The notes beneath the pieces were generated by a model. The model was not told the origin of the DNA. It made no database searches and worked only from the letters and a program-made list of their open reading frames with translations. Position numbers and translations under genes: made by a program. Positions 37,161 through 48,000 of a stretch of 64,000 nucleotides of DNA are shown here, one piece after another; the first letter of the stretch is position 1, and the number at the start of each line of letters is the position of its first letter. This DNA comes from Symbiodinium natans (lineage: Eukaryota; Sar; Dinophyceae; Suessiales; Symbiodiniaceae), in contig CAJNDS010001258.1 in the NCBI GenBank assembly GCA_905221605.1, forward strand, positions 233,220 to 297,219, read 5' to 3'.

Positions 37161-37304
37161 ATGTCAATATTGGACAATGCAATTGCCAAGGCAGAATGCG
37201 CGAAGCCAAGGTGTAAATTTGATAATTGTGGGTGCTGGCAAGGAAGCTTCATACGGGTTTTCCCTGATTCTCTGACCATCATCCTTCTCTCCGAACTGCA
37301 ACAG
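37161..37304 (+). CDS. Gene A candidate first exon
   Basis: ATG then SILDNAIAKAECAKPRCKFD and NCGCWQGSFIRVFPDSLT; donor CAACAG|GTTCCG. 48 codons open. The minus strand is also open here. Confidence 0.45.
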
Positions 37305-40300
37305 GTTCCGAACAGCGCCAATTGTGGTTTAACATTTCAGGACACTCACCGTCAAAAAGGGTCGGGGTGTGCTCCGCTTGCAGCTTAGCATTTGCGGTGT
37401 AGGGTGTGGGGTTCAGGGGCTTGGGGCTAACAGGGTTTTGGGTAGTTCAGGGCCCGTTGGATTCAGCGGATCGCTTGTTTTCGGATTGCAAGGCAAAACA
37501 TTATCGCTTGTAGAACTGAAAATGTACATGCTTTGGGCTTCTGAACTTAGCAACGAAGTCAATCAAGGATTGAGAGGGTTGGCTGTAAGGGGTTTCGTCT
37601 TGGTTCCATGTACCCAATAGTACATACTTTGGGCCCAATGCGCCTATAATATAGGGGACTAAGGGCTCCCCTGCCTAGGGCTATAAGAGGGGCCTCAAGA
37701 ATTCGAGTATGCTTGGGTGGGTATATTATAACGGTAACTTAACATGTAAGGAGCCCTGAAAGAATGGCATGTTATTGAGGCTTCTATAGTACTCAGAAGA
37801 AGACAGATCCTGCGATTTGAGATTTTTGTTCTCCCGAGGGCTAAAGAATTCAGTTTTGGCATGCCAGGGAGCTGGAGCATCTTCGTCCTTGCAAGAGATT
37901 TTGAAAGACAGCGCGAACACAGAAACCACAAAACATGTTGCGGCAAAGCGTCTACACCCGAAACCTTAAGCCCTTACGGCTTACACCACTGGACGACACC
38001 AGTGCCTGACACAAAAACTCAGTAAGCCCCGGGGCCGCAAACCCAAACGGCCCAAAACCCTAAACCCTAAACCCCACATTGACATGAAGAGTTCCCCAAG
38101 AGCCAACTTCTATCAACTTGGTGCATACCTGGACCCTGCTGTACGTATACAAAAAACCTCCTCATGGCGAGAGTATATGCTGCATCGGTCCATTAAACCA
38201 TAAACCCTTATGGCACCAAGCTTCCATGCAGGGTTTAGGGTTTAGGGTTTAGGGTTTAGGGTTTAGGGTTTAGGGTTTAGGGTTTAGGGTTTAGGGTTTA
38301 GGGTTTGGGGCTCCTCTTCCGGAGCTTCGGGCTCCACACGGAGTGGCATCTGAACTGACTGCATCTCGACACGCTGTGGCTTGTGAAGGCCTGCGTCGTG
38401 GACTTTTGTGCTGGCTTTGGGTTCCTGCCCATTTCTTTACGGATTGAACTGTTGCCGCTGGAGTGGTTGCCAAATAAAAGAGACAAAGACAGACAAACAG
38501 AACGAAGCAAATAATGACAAACAACCATTTTCGATAGAGACATCGAGGAGGTAGACCTGCAAAGCCAGGGTTCCGGGCGATTTTCAGACTTGATGTCATA
38601 GGGGCTCAGGGTTGTGGCTGGGATTTGCATGGGTTCAAATACACAAACTGCTGGCAAAAAAAATGTACTTCCTTCAATGCTGTACACTCAAAACCCAACG
38701 CCACGGATATGGAAACCACGTCTTAATTGCATCTTACTTTCCTCTTACTCTCAGCCAGGGTTGGGGCAAAGCTTCTGCCAAACTTGACGCAGTGTAGGGC
38801 ATCGACGTACAGCGGCGCCCTGACCTCTGCTATCCCAGTCCGTGTGCGCCGCAAGATGATCCTCAACCTTTCAGCCTAAGCCTTAGCGTGAGTGTGAGAG
38901 GGGTTGGGGTGCCAGGACGTGCTCTCAGAGTGTTTCTGTGCTGTACGCTACAGTTTGGCTCACATTTCGCTCTCGCGTTCCTTTGCCCACTCCAGTCCCC
39001 AATTCATGGCTCGATTGCTGCGCGTTGTATGCCTGGCGTTAGGGCCGCTAGGTCCTGCCTCTTAGGGATACTTGGAAATATTTTTTTTTTCTTCAATTTT
39101 GGGTACTTTAATTTCTCCGAAACAGCAAGAAAGTTGATTTTTTGCTAGGGTTCCAAGTTCAGTATAGGCCCGGTGTGCCAGGATCGAGAGTCAGAGTCAG
39201 GGCGTCTGCCACGGCATGGGGTCCCAAGCCGCTGCTGCGCTTGGAAGCAACTTGATGTTGTTGTTGAGAATCTTTTGAGTTGTGTTTTGGAGTTATTGTA
39301 TATTACATGTGTTTGTAGAGAATATTTCAACTTCTCAACAGCAATCCAGGCAGAACTCGCTGCCGAGATTTTTCTATCTGCGATATTCCTGCGTGCCCCT
39401 TGTCCGCAGTCATGCGACAGTCATCCGCACTCATCCGCAGTCACGCTCGCCGCTCGCAGGCAAACTGCTGACTTCGGCTAACTGACCATGAACCCCAAGT
39501 TACCATGGACCCCAAAGTTGCGGGCCAAGGGAAGCTGAGGCAAATGCAAGCAGTATGACACATGCACCTCTTCTCACAAGGACTGGATTGCATGGGAAGA
39601 CACATCCGATCCAACAGCACCTCGCTGCTTATTGTACTTCGATGATGGCAAGACGGTCGAGAAAACGGAGGAGGTCGGCAGCCTGTACGCCACCTTCAAC
39701 ATCGAGGACCCCAAAACCCAAACTCTCATAGGCAGGAAAGTTTAGGGTTTAGGGTTTACGGTTTAGTATTTGGTATGTAGGGTTTAGGGTTTAGGGGTTA
39801 GGATATTGAGAGGCCTGCCAGAACTCTAGTATGATGTTGATCAAGCGTTATACGGGGCTCTCTAGGGACAGCGCTACGTCGCCACGTGCCATCATGTGCT
39901 TGCCAAAACTTCCCTGCTTCCGTTGCTCTTCACGGAACCTCCAAACGCCTCCGTGCAACCGAAAGCCCGCAAATCCCAAAGCCCCAAACCTCCAGGACAG
40001 CAACCGCACCGACTCCGAATGTGACAAGATGGCCGAGAGCAACGTTCTCTCCTCCAGTGGGGCAGAGTGGAAGTGTCGTGCAATTACCAAGGCCTAAACC
40101 CCAACCCTAATGACGCCCCAGTTGAGGCCCCAAACCTTGAACCTTAAACCCTACACCCTCTTGAGCTTTGATCCCTTCGAATTCCGGTAGTGGACCTTGC
40201 TTAACTATTCCGTTGGCTGCCCTTAGGCCTATTAGTTTTTGTTTATTATTAGTATTATTATGATTATTATTTTTATTCTTATTCTTCTTATTATCAATTT

Positions 40301-41447
40301 TTCTTTTTGTGGGGGGAGGGGGGGGTTGGGACCCTAAGCCCTAATCCCTTGTGCAGGACGACGTGCCAATGTGCCATTGCAACCGGAAGAATGATGCGGG
40401 GAACCGCGGTGCAGACTGCCCAGCCCAGTCTGGCGATTGGAAATGTGCTGCACAGAAGAAGGCTACTGGCTTGCTCCTTTTCGGAAACAGAGGATACTGC
40501 CTTTAGGGTTCCCCGACACCCTAAACCCCAAATCCCCCAAACCCTAAACCCTAAATCCCCTAAACCCCAAACCCAAAACCCTTAAATCCCCCAAACCCTA
40601 AACCCTAAACCCTAAACCCTAAACCCTAAACCCTAAAGCCTAAACCCTAAACCCTAAACCCTAAACCCCAAACCCTAAACCCTAAACCCCAAACCCTAAA
40701 CCCTAAACCTAAACAGGCATCTGGCTCTTTGGGCTTCAACGACTCTTTCAGTTCCACCGTTCAGTTGAACGTCCGTTGCAGTTTGACCCTAAATATTAAC
40801 TCGGAATCAGTATGTGTTGCTTGGCCCAGGTGTCCAGATAACCGCTGCACTTGCGTGAACAGCCTGACCGCCCAAGCGATTGCCAGCAAGAAGTCCGAGG
40901 CGGAGGTGCAGAGGACTCATCGGGGGCACGGGTTTTGTTGGGGTTTTGGGTTTTAGGGTTTAGAGTTTTAGGGTTTTAGGGTTTGGGTTTAGGGTTTTAG
41001 GGTTTTAGGGTTTTAGGGTTTTAGGGTTCTGGGGTTTTAGGGTTCTGGGGTTTTAGGGTTTTTAAGGCTATGTTGGGGGCGATAAGGGGGTGAATGGGGT
41101 GAATAGGGCAGAGTGTTTATGCTCATGGTGCTCTCAGACTCTCAGCACTCCTGTAGACTGATGCTGTGCGAGTTGGGCGGATGTGTTCGGTTCCATGTAT
41201 CACGGTCTCCTTCCGGGGATCCTACCCTAAACCCTAAACCCGAAACCCCAAACCCCAAACCCCAGACCCTAAACCCCAAACCCCAAACCCTAAACCCTAA
41301 ACCCTAAACCCTCAACCCTAAACCCTAAACCCTAAACCCTAAGCCATGTCCAGGATGTTTGAGGAGACCTTCTCTCCCTTCTTCGTCTCCTGGGAGATGC
41401 TGGCGGGCCGGAAGCAGGCGGGCTTCGGCTCCCACCTCATGGAGTGA
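37161..41447 (+). CDS. Gene A: split gene of Cys-rich exons, ends at TGA 41,445-41,447
   Basis: At least eight plus-strand coding islands (listed individually) encode Cys-containing, probably extracellular, segments. Examples are CKFDNCGCWQ, DLCYPSPCAP, KQYDTCTSSHKDW, MCHCNRKNDAG and CPDNRCTCV. Codon phase is consistent from 39,540 through 40,357. The island at 41,354-41,447 reads directly into TGA and may be the last exon. No family recognised; a secreted or cell-surface protein is the simplest reading. The start is uncertain because the first islands lie only a few hundred bases beyond the right arm. Confidence 0.5.
37493..37584 (+). CDS. Gene A exon (LVELKMYMLWASELS)
   Basis: Acceptor TTGCAAG|GCAAAA and strong donor GGCT|GTAAGG. 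Confidence 0.55.
37726..37929 (-). CDS. Candidate minus-strand coding island
   Basis: A minus frame reads VFALSFKISCKDEDAPAPWH and SEYYRSLNNMPFFQGS with balanced composition. It opposes the orientation of gene A and may be a separate small gene or chance. Confidence 0.25.
   Translation of the reverse strand: MVSVFALSFKISCKDEDAPAPWHAKTEFFSPRENKNLKSQDLSSSEYYRSLNNMPFFQGSLHVKLPL
38090..38140 (+). CDS. Gene A exon (17 codons)
   Basis: Acceptor CATGAAG|AGTTCC after a CCCTAAA stretch, donor CCTGCT|GTACGT, with a TTTAGGG array downstream (38,226-38,307). SSPRANFYQLGAYLDPA. Confidence 0.5.
38226..38307. repeat. (TTTAGGG)n array
   Basis: About 11 perfect units. Confidence 0.95.
38798..38887 (+). CDS. 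Gene A exon with canonical donor
   Basis: Thirty codons: acceptor GTGTAG|GGCATC, donor CTTAGC|GTGAGT. GIDVQRRPDLCYPSPCAPQD. Confidence 0.6.
39540..39706 (+). CDS. Gene A exon (KQYDTCTSSHKDW)
   Basis: Acceptor GCTGAG|GCAAAT (a TGA just upstream blocks read-through) and GA donor ATCGAG|GACCCC. Contains DTSDPTAPRCLLYFDDGKTV and EEVGSLYATFNIE. One of the clearest coding islands. Confidence 0.7.
39996..40091 (+). CDS. Gene A exon (DSNRTDSECDK)
   Basis: Thirty-two codons: acceptor CCTCCAG|GACAGC, GC donor ACCAAG|GCCTAA. Contains ECDKMAESN and EWKCRAITK. A possible extra exon (about 39,830-39,862) lies upstream. Confidence 0.6.
40357..40492 (+). CDS. Gene A exon (DDVPMCHCNRKN)
   Basis: Acceptor CTTGTGCAG|GACGAC; possible GA donor ACAGAG|GATACT. 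Its pattern of Cys, Asp and WKC resembles the previous exon, so the two may be repeats of one small module. Confidence 0.65.
40540..40713. repeat. (CCCTAAA)n array ending an intron
   Basis: Runs to within a few bases of the acceptor ACCTAAACAG|GCATCT. Confidence 0.95.
40717..40905 (+). CDS. Gene A exon (63 codons, Cys-rich)
   Basis: Acceptor AAACAG|GCATCT; donor GCGGAG|GTGCAG (or GC two bases later, which fits the next phase better). ASGSLGFNDSFSSTVQLNVR and WPRCPDNRCTCVNSLT. Confidence 0.7.
40937..41062. repeat. TTTTAGGG variant array starting an intron
   Basis: Mainly GTTTTAGGG units, one T longer than the usual repeat. Confidence 0.9.
41221..41341. repeat. (CCCTAAA)n array with CCCCAAA variants
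   Basis: Ends just before the acceptor CATGTCCAG|GATG. Confidence 0.93.
41354..41447 (+). CDS. Gene A last exon candidate
   Basis: Acceptor TGTCCAG|GATGTT, then MFEETFSPFFVSWEMLAGRK, ending GSHLME and TGA. Confidence 0.55.
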
Positions 41448-41488
41448 TGCGGGCGACACGGAAAAAACTTGCAAGATGGAGGAAGATT

Positions 41489-41575
41489 CCTATATATATA
41501 TATATATCTATATCTATATATATATATATACATCTATATATATATATATATATGTGTATATATATATATATAGAG
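41489..41575. repeat. TA microsatellite
   Basis: TATATATA with C and G interruptions. Confidence 0.95.
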
Positions 41576-41679
41576 CCCTAAGCCCTCAGCCCAATGGTAA
41601 GCCGTAATTCAGGCGAGCTCCCGGGCGGTGTAGGAGCTTAAGAGCCCGGTGCCAGAAATGGCACCAAATCCTAGACCGT

Positions 41680-41952
41680 AAGCCCTAAACCCTAAACCCT
41701 AAACCCTGAACCCTAAACCTTAAACCCTAAACCCTAAACCCTAAACCCTAAACCCTAAACCCCAAATCCCCCAAATCCCCCAAACCCCAAACCCCAAACC
41801 CCAAACCCCAAACCCTAAACCCTAAACCCTAAACCCTAAACCCTAAACCCTAAACCCTAAACCCTAAACCCTAAACCCTAAACCCTAAACCCTAAACCCT
41901 AAACCCTAAACCCTAAACCCTACCCCCGAAACCCTAAACCCTAAAACCTAAA
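41680..41952. repeat. (CCCTAAA)n array with CCCCAAA block
   Basis: About 37 units, the longest in this half of the window. Confidence 0.95.
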
Positions 41953-41962
41953 CCCTTCAAAG

Positions 41963-42059
41963 ACCTGAGCCTGCCACAGACCATCACACCCCCCTGCGCC
42001 GCATGGCTTCACGCAGCAAAGTCATAGCTAGTGGGGCGACTCCCCGAGTCCATCCAAAG
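41963..42059 (+). CDS. Gene B exon found by the array rule
   Basis: Lies between a CCCTAAA array and a TTTAGGG array. Acceptor TTCAAAG|ACCTGA and GC donor CCAAAG|GCTTTAGGG. Open frame PEPATDHHTPLRRMASRSKV. Confidence 0.45.
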
Positions 42060-45000
42060 GCTTTAGGGTTTAGGGTTTAGGGTTCAGGGTTTAGGGTTTA
42101 GGGTTTAGGGCTAGCCCAACGCCTGATCCTTCTTACAAGACAGGTTAGGGTTCAGGTTGTAGGGTTTCGGGCTCAGGGTTTAAGGGTTCAGGGTGTTGGC
42201 GGCTCTACTGAAGCCTCGCTGACCTACCAGGCCTTGAGCAGCTAGAACTTTTTGGAGTTCGCTTCCAATGGTCATTCAGAGAACTGACCCTCTGGGGTTT
42301 TGCAGACCGAAGGATTTTGCAAGTAGAAAGCGCTGCCCGATGTTTTGTTGGCTCAGACACAGGGGGGAGGCTGGCGTAGACAGCCTTGTTGGAAAGATGT
42401 GGCAGGCCCATGAAAACAGGGTCACGAAGAGCACGGAAAGACGGAGGTAGCAGTCCAAAGACTGCTACAAAGATACCACACCTCTTCAAGCCTAAACCCT
42501 AAATTGTTGAGGCCTTACCATGCCACAGAACTTCGACAGCAAACCCTAGACTTAAAACCATAAGCCCGGAAATCCTGAACTTGAGTAAGGAAGATGCAGT
42601 AAGCATTGAAACGTCGCAGCACAGCAGCCCTCTCCAATGGCGGCCGGTTTGTGCTCGTTCATGGTGACTGGGCTTGGCTTGTGTACGGGGGTTTCTGGAG
42701 ATTCTGGCTCGCCTTATGCAAGCAGTACAGTAAAACCTTGGCCCCTGAACCCTAAACTGCCTAAACCCTATATGATCACAAACCACCCAAACCGGTTTCT
42801 TGTTGAGGGCCATAAGAACCAGTAAGGCAGAGCTAGGTAGGGTAGTACTTGCCTGACATGGGGCTTGAACCGTCCATATCTGCAGTTCCCTTACTTATAG
42901 GCCCACTTATCATCACCCATGATAAAGGAAGGTAGGTTCCCCCTACACCCTAAACCCTAGACCCTAAACACGAAACCCTAAACCCCAAACCCTAATAAAC
43001 CCTAAACCCTAAACCCTTTGTCCCTCCTCCTTAGCCAAGGAGGCAAGGAAACTGCGCTGCGCGATACTCGCGTTGCTGCTTCTGCCGCCGCGGGCCATCG
43101 TTCTAAGGGGTTCCGGGTTTAGGGTTTAGGGTTTTACGGTTTAGGGTTCAAGTCTCATATTGCGAGGTCGTTGGATGGAATGAGTATAGGATCCCCATAA
43201 GACACGGGCCAAGCCTCAACCCGAATGCCCCCCCGAAAGCCCTAAACCTCCAACCCATGAACCTCAAACCCGGCAGCTTTACGGAAGCCCATGGACAAAA
43301 GCAGGACCTGAAGGGGCGTACAGGGTTGAGGGCTTTCAGGTTTCATGGTTCAAGGGGTTTCATTTTGGGGGCCTAAACCCTAAACCCTAAACCCTAAACC
43401 CTAAACCCTAAACCCTAAACCCTAAACCCTAAACCCTAAACCCTAAACCCTAAACCCTAAACCCTAAACCCTAAACCCTGAACCCTGAACCCTAAAACCC
43501 TAAACCCTAAACCTCGATTGTCGAGCCAAGCTCAAGGCAAACGCACGGCTATGAGCTTCGCGCGAGTTGGATCCCAGTGAATGCCACAGGCACCTTGGAG
43601 AAAATATTATTTGTAGAAGTTGATTGATTTGTCTTGATTTATCAGCAATATTGTTTTTGCTTGAATAAGAATAATACTACTAGTAGTAGTAATTATAAGA
43701 CATATTTATTATTATTGTCACTACTTTTACAGGGTTTCTTTCCACCCTGGTCGTAGCAACATTGCGGAAGCAAGTACCCAACATGCGGTGAGCTAAGCCG
43801 GGAGCCCCAAAACCCCAAACCCTAATTCCATTTGCCCTTAGCCTTAAGCCCGTAGCCCAAAACCCTGAGCCCTGAGCCCTTAGCCCCTTAAACCCTAAAC
43901 CCTAAACCCTAAACCCTAAACCCTAAACCCTAAACCCTTGGGCTCGAAGGGGGTCAGGGCTTCGGGTTTCGGGTTTCGGGTTTCGGGTTTAGGGTTCAGG
44001 GTTCGGGGTTCAGCTTTAGGGTTTCGGGGTTGCGGGTTAGGGTTCAGGGTTCAGGGTTGAGCTCCTCCCCCCGGCCGCCCCGGAACAGAGATCGGGTTTC
44101 GGGTTTTGTGAAATGCAGACCAAAAAGTCTGAGTGCGGCAGTTCTCAGATTCTTCCATTGTATTGAATGTCAAGTGAGTTTTCAGTTCAGTTTCTGTTGA
44201 AGTTGAATGAGTGGTAGTTTGATGATTTGGTCTTGGCAGCCACTCAAATCCACCCCCTGAATATCTTAGCAATGTGAAGACTCCCTCGGTCCCGAGCGGC
44301 CTAGATGTTCTAAGAGTAGGGAGGGGAGTCATTGTCGTAGGAAGGAAGTCTGGGTCTAGGGGTTCGATTCAGGGGTCTCGGGTTTAGGGTTTAGGGGAGT
44401 CTTGGGGTTGGGGTTCAGGGTCAGACGTCTTGAAAGTTGTCTTCTGCAAGTGTCATATACACTACTGGACAGTCATAAGCCCTCAAGCAAGGACCCCACC
44501 CCGTAACGCTGACGGCCTTCCCTTTCGCACACCACTAGCTCGTTGTCATCCGAGGCTGCTTCGACGATCCCTACTACTACGATGCCGGGTGCTTGGGGGC
44601 GGGTTCAATCCCCTCCCCCTATTACCCCCCCCCCCCCTACCCCCTAATTATACTGGGGTATTTATTTTTACGGGGTAGGGGGGCTTTAATAACTACACTG
44701 GAGTACTTAATCTTAAGGGGTGGGGGGGGGTTACTATTAGGCTAGGACCGGGAGTAGGCCATTTTTCCTTTTTTTAGGGTTGGGGTTCTCTTAGAATCCC
44801 CTTCAAGGCTACTTCTGGGTCTAGTAGGGGAAGAGGCGAGTAGTGTTCCGGGAGAGGGTGCACCTCCTTGGCCTGCACAGCACCAGCCCAAACAACGTTC
44901 TGGAGAATTGTTCTGGGGTTGGGGCTTCAGAGGGGTGGGTTGGGGCTTCAGAGGGGTAATTCGCCAAAGTCGAAAACTTGGAAGATCCGCGATCCTGGGT

Positions 45001-48000
45001 TCCCCAAGCCTCCCTAGCGCTCGTGGTTGCCCGCTCTGTGGGATTCCACGACGTGGCTTTTAGAGAGTGGTCCCATGGCACAAGATGCCTCTGCTCCGGT
45101 GGCTCTGACTCGAGTTAAGCTTGCATCGAGTATGGATTGTATTGAGGTTGACTCTGGCTGTGAACACCTGGGCCCTTCTAGCAGAGCTTCGCAGTTCAGT
45201 CAGGAAACCCCAAAGCCCCAACCCCTCAAACGCACGAAGACACCGAAACCCTAACCCCTCAACCCTCTGAACCCTATGAACCCACCCCTCAACCCTATGA
45301 ACCCTATGAACCCTATCAACCCTATGAACCCTATGAACCCTAAAACCCCCTCGGCTTGCACTGAGAACGTTTTCGTGTCCATGGGTGGCGGGACCACCTG
45401 CAGAATTGACATCACGGACACCACCGGTGCCCCATCGACATCCAGAAGCTTAGGGTTCAGGGTTCAGGGTTTAGGGTTTAGGGTTTGGGGTTTAGGGTTT
45501 AGGGTTAGGGTTTAGGGTTGAGGGTGAAGGGTGGTTTAGGGCTCTAGGGCAGAACAACTACACATGGGGCAATGCTAGATTCTAGTACTTCGGGTTGTTG
45601 GGTTCAGTACAAGCCGAATGAAGGTACAACCTACCCATAAAGCCTAAAGCCAGCCTAGACCCTAAACCCTACTCCTAAACGGTAAGCCAAAAGCCAACCC
45701 CTTCGGGGTCTTTGGGGTTCTAGGCTTCAGTGTTCAGGTCTGCTTTCGAACGTCTGATATAACGTGGCATTGTTCAAATGGGCCCCCCATGTGCCACCGC
45801 CAAGTCTGCGCTGCGAAGCAAACTTTGCACGTTCAGACGTATCGTCCACAGGTTGGGGTTTGTTCCTGTTCTGATCTGTTCTGTGCCCCTGTTTTGAAGT
45901 TAAAGGCCCGTTTTGTCAAATGGGCAGCCAAGATTTGGGGTTCTGATATAGGGCAGCCTCCACTTTATGTTTCAGTCCCAACGACCTCAGACAGTGAGCA
46001 GCCCTGAGGTAATGGCAGGGGAAGTGCTCGCTCGCGGCTGGGCCTCGTCGAGCAAGGTTTGGGTACTTCCTGTCAGGGTTAGGGACCCTAAACCCGAAGC
46101 CCTAAACCCTAAGCCCTCGCCCTTAACCCTAAACTCTAAGCTTTAAACCGGAAGCCTCAAATGTTTGATCCGCAAAAACCCCCCGCAACCCCAAAACCTG
46201 ACAGTTTAGGGTTTCGGATTTCAGGTTTAGGGTTCCGGGTTTCAGTTTAGGTTCTAGGATTTCGGGTTTAGGGCTTTAGGGCTATCAATGCCAAACCCAA
46301 AAGCCGAACTCCAACCACGAAGCCCAAACCTCCCTTGATCCTTACCTTCGCTCGTTGCGCCAAGACCCGAAGCCCTTATCAGGGTTTAGGGTTCAGGGTT
46401 CAGGGTTTAGGGTTTAGGGTTTAGGGTTAGGGTTTAGGGAGCACAAAGGCCAAGACCAAATCGCCTGTCCCCGCAACTCGTCCCGACTGCAACCGGAACC
46501 TTCATAGCACAACCAGAGCTTCCATACTTTGACTATATTATACGTTATTATGCTATATTATACTATATTATATTATACTATAGTATAGTATATTATATTA
46601 CATTATACTGTATTATACTATATTATACTCTGAGGGCAGTTCCATGGTCTCTGAGTAGAGTCCCTTACCTCCTTTAAAGGGTTCTGAAGTATGGGCGCTT
46701 GGGTTGTGCAAGGTATGTAAGGGGTTCCCTTTTTAAGGGCCCATACTAAGGGGACCATGTGAAGAGATACCATCAACTGAGTCTTGATTTTCGACAAGCC
46801 CAGAATCCCTGCCCAATCACAGCCCGTTATTGAGTTTGCAAATTGAGGGGTTTCCGAAGCTGAGTCTGATCCTTCCAGGAGAATCATGGGGGGGGTTTAC
46901 GAACATAGGGGGCCCCTAAAATGGAGCCCCAAATAGTATGACAGGATCCCCATATCCTACCCCTAAATTCGTAAACCCCCCACATCTATTCTTGGGGACG
47001 GCTTGAGTTGTAGTAGGACCGTTGTTGGTTCCATGTTCAGGGCCACTTGCAGGATCAAGAAGCAACACAAGGTTCATGGGTACTCAGAACCCCCAAGGAG
47101 GGTATAGGTGGACTTATCATTGGGGTTACAAGGGCCCATGAATCTCCAAGTACCCGAAAGAAAGAAACCCCCAACTCTGCCCCTCTGTAGGGGACGCAGA
47201 AAGTTGTATAAAGTAGAGGCATAAAATGCCCGGAGCCCTAAACCCTGATTGGGGGCTACCCCACTTCATAGCTGCTTGGCGAATCGCTGGATCCTCCCAT
47301 TCGCCGTGCCCGCAAGCCCTGAACCCTGATGGGGTTATCGGATACTTGCTGTCTGGATGTAGTAGGGCCAGTTTCTCCTTGAAGGGCACCTGGTTGTGGT
47401 GCAGGGTTTCCCCTTCTTCAACCCTAAACCCTAAACCCTAAACCTTAAACCCTAAACCCTAAACCCTAAAACCTAAACCCTAAACCCTAAACCTTTAACC
47501 CTAAACCCTAAAACCGAAGTCTTCGGTCTCCCTAAAGCCGTCATTCAGGTTTAGTCCCTATGCGACACTTCAAGACTGCTCCTTGGCGCTTAGATTTGTT
47601 GGTTCAAAGTTTAGGGTTAAGGGTTTTTATTCTATATTATATGATACAATGTTATACCATATTATACTACATTATACTATATTATACTAGAATATACAAT
47701 GTTATAATATATTATACTACATTTTACTATATTATAGTATCTTATACTATATTAGACTAAACAATACTATATTATACTATATTATACTATATTATACTAT
47801 ATTATACTATATTATACTATATTATACTATATTATACTATATCATACTATATTATACTATATTATACTATATTATACTATATTATACTATATTATACTAT
47901 ATTATTCTATATTATACTATATTATATTATGTTATGCTATATTATACTATAGTATACTATATTATATTGTAGTATACTATACTATACTATATTATTCAGG

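Noticed and set aside
41359-41607. 82-codon plus frame with Tyr-Ile repeats
   Set aside because: It is in a different frame from the exon at 41,354-41,447 and runs through a TA microsatellite.
44340-44375. tRNA-like GGTTCGATTC box
   Set aside because: The TPsiC-like motif is isolated; no acceptor stem, D arm or anticodon arm could be paired around it.
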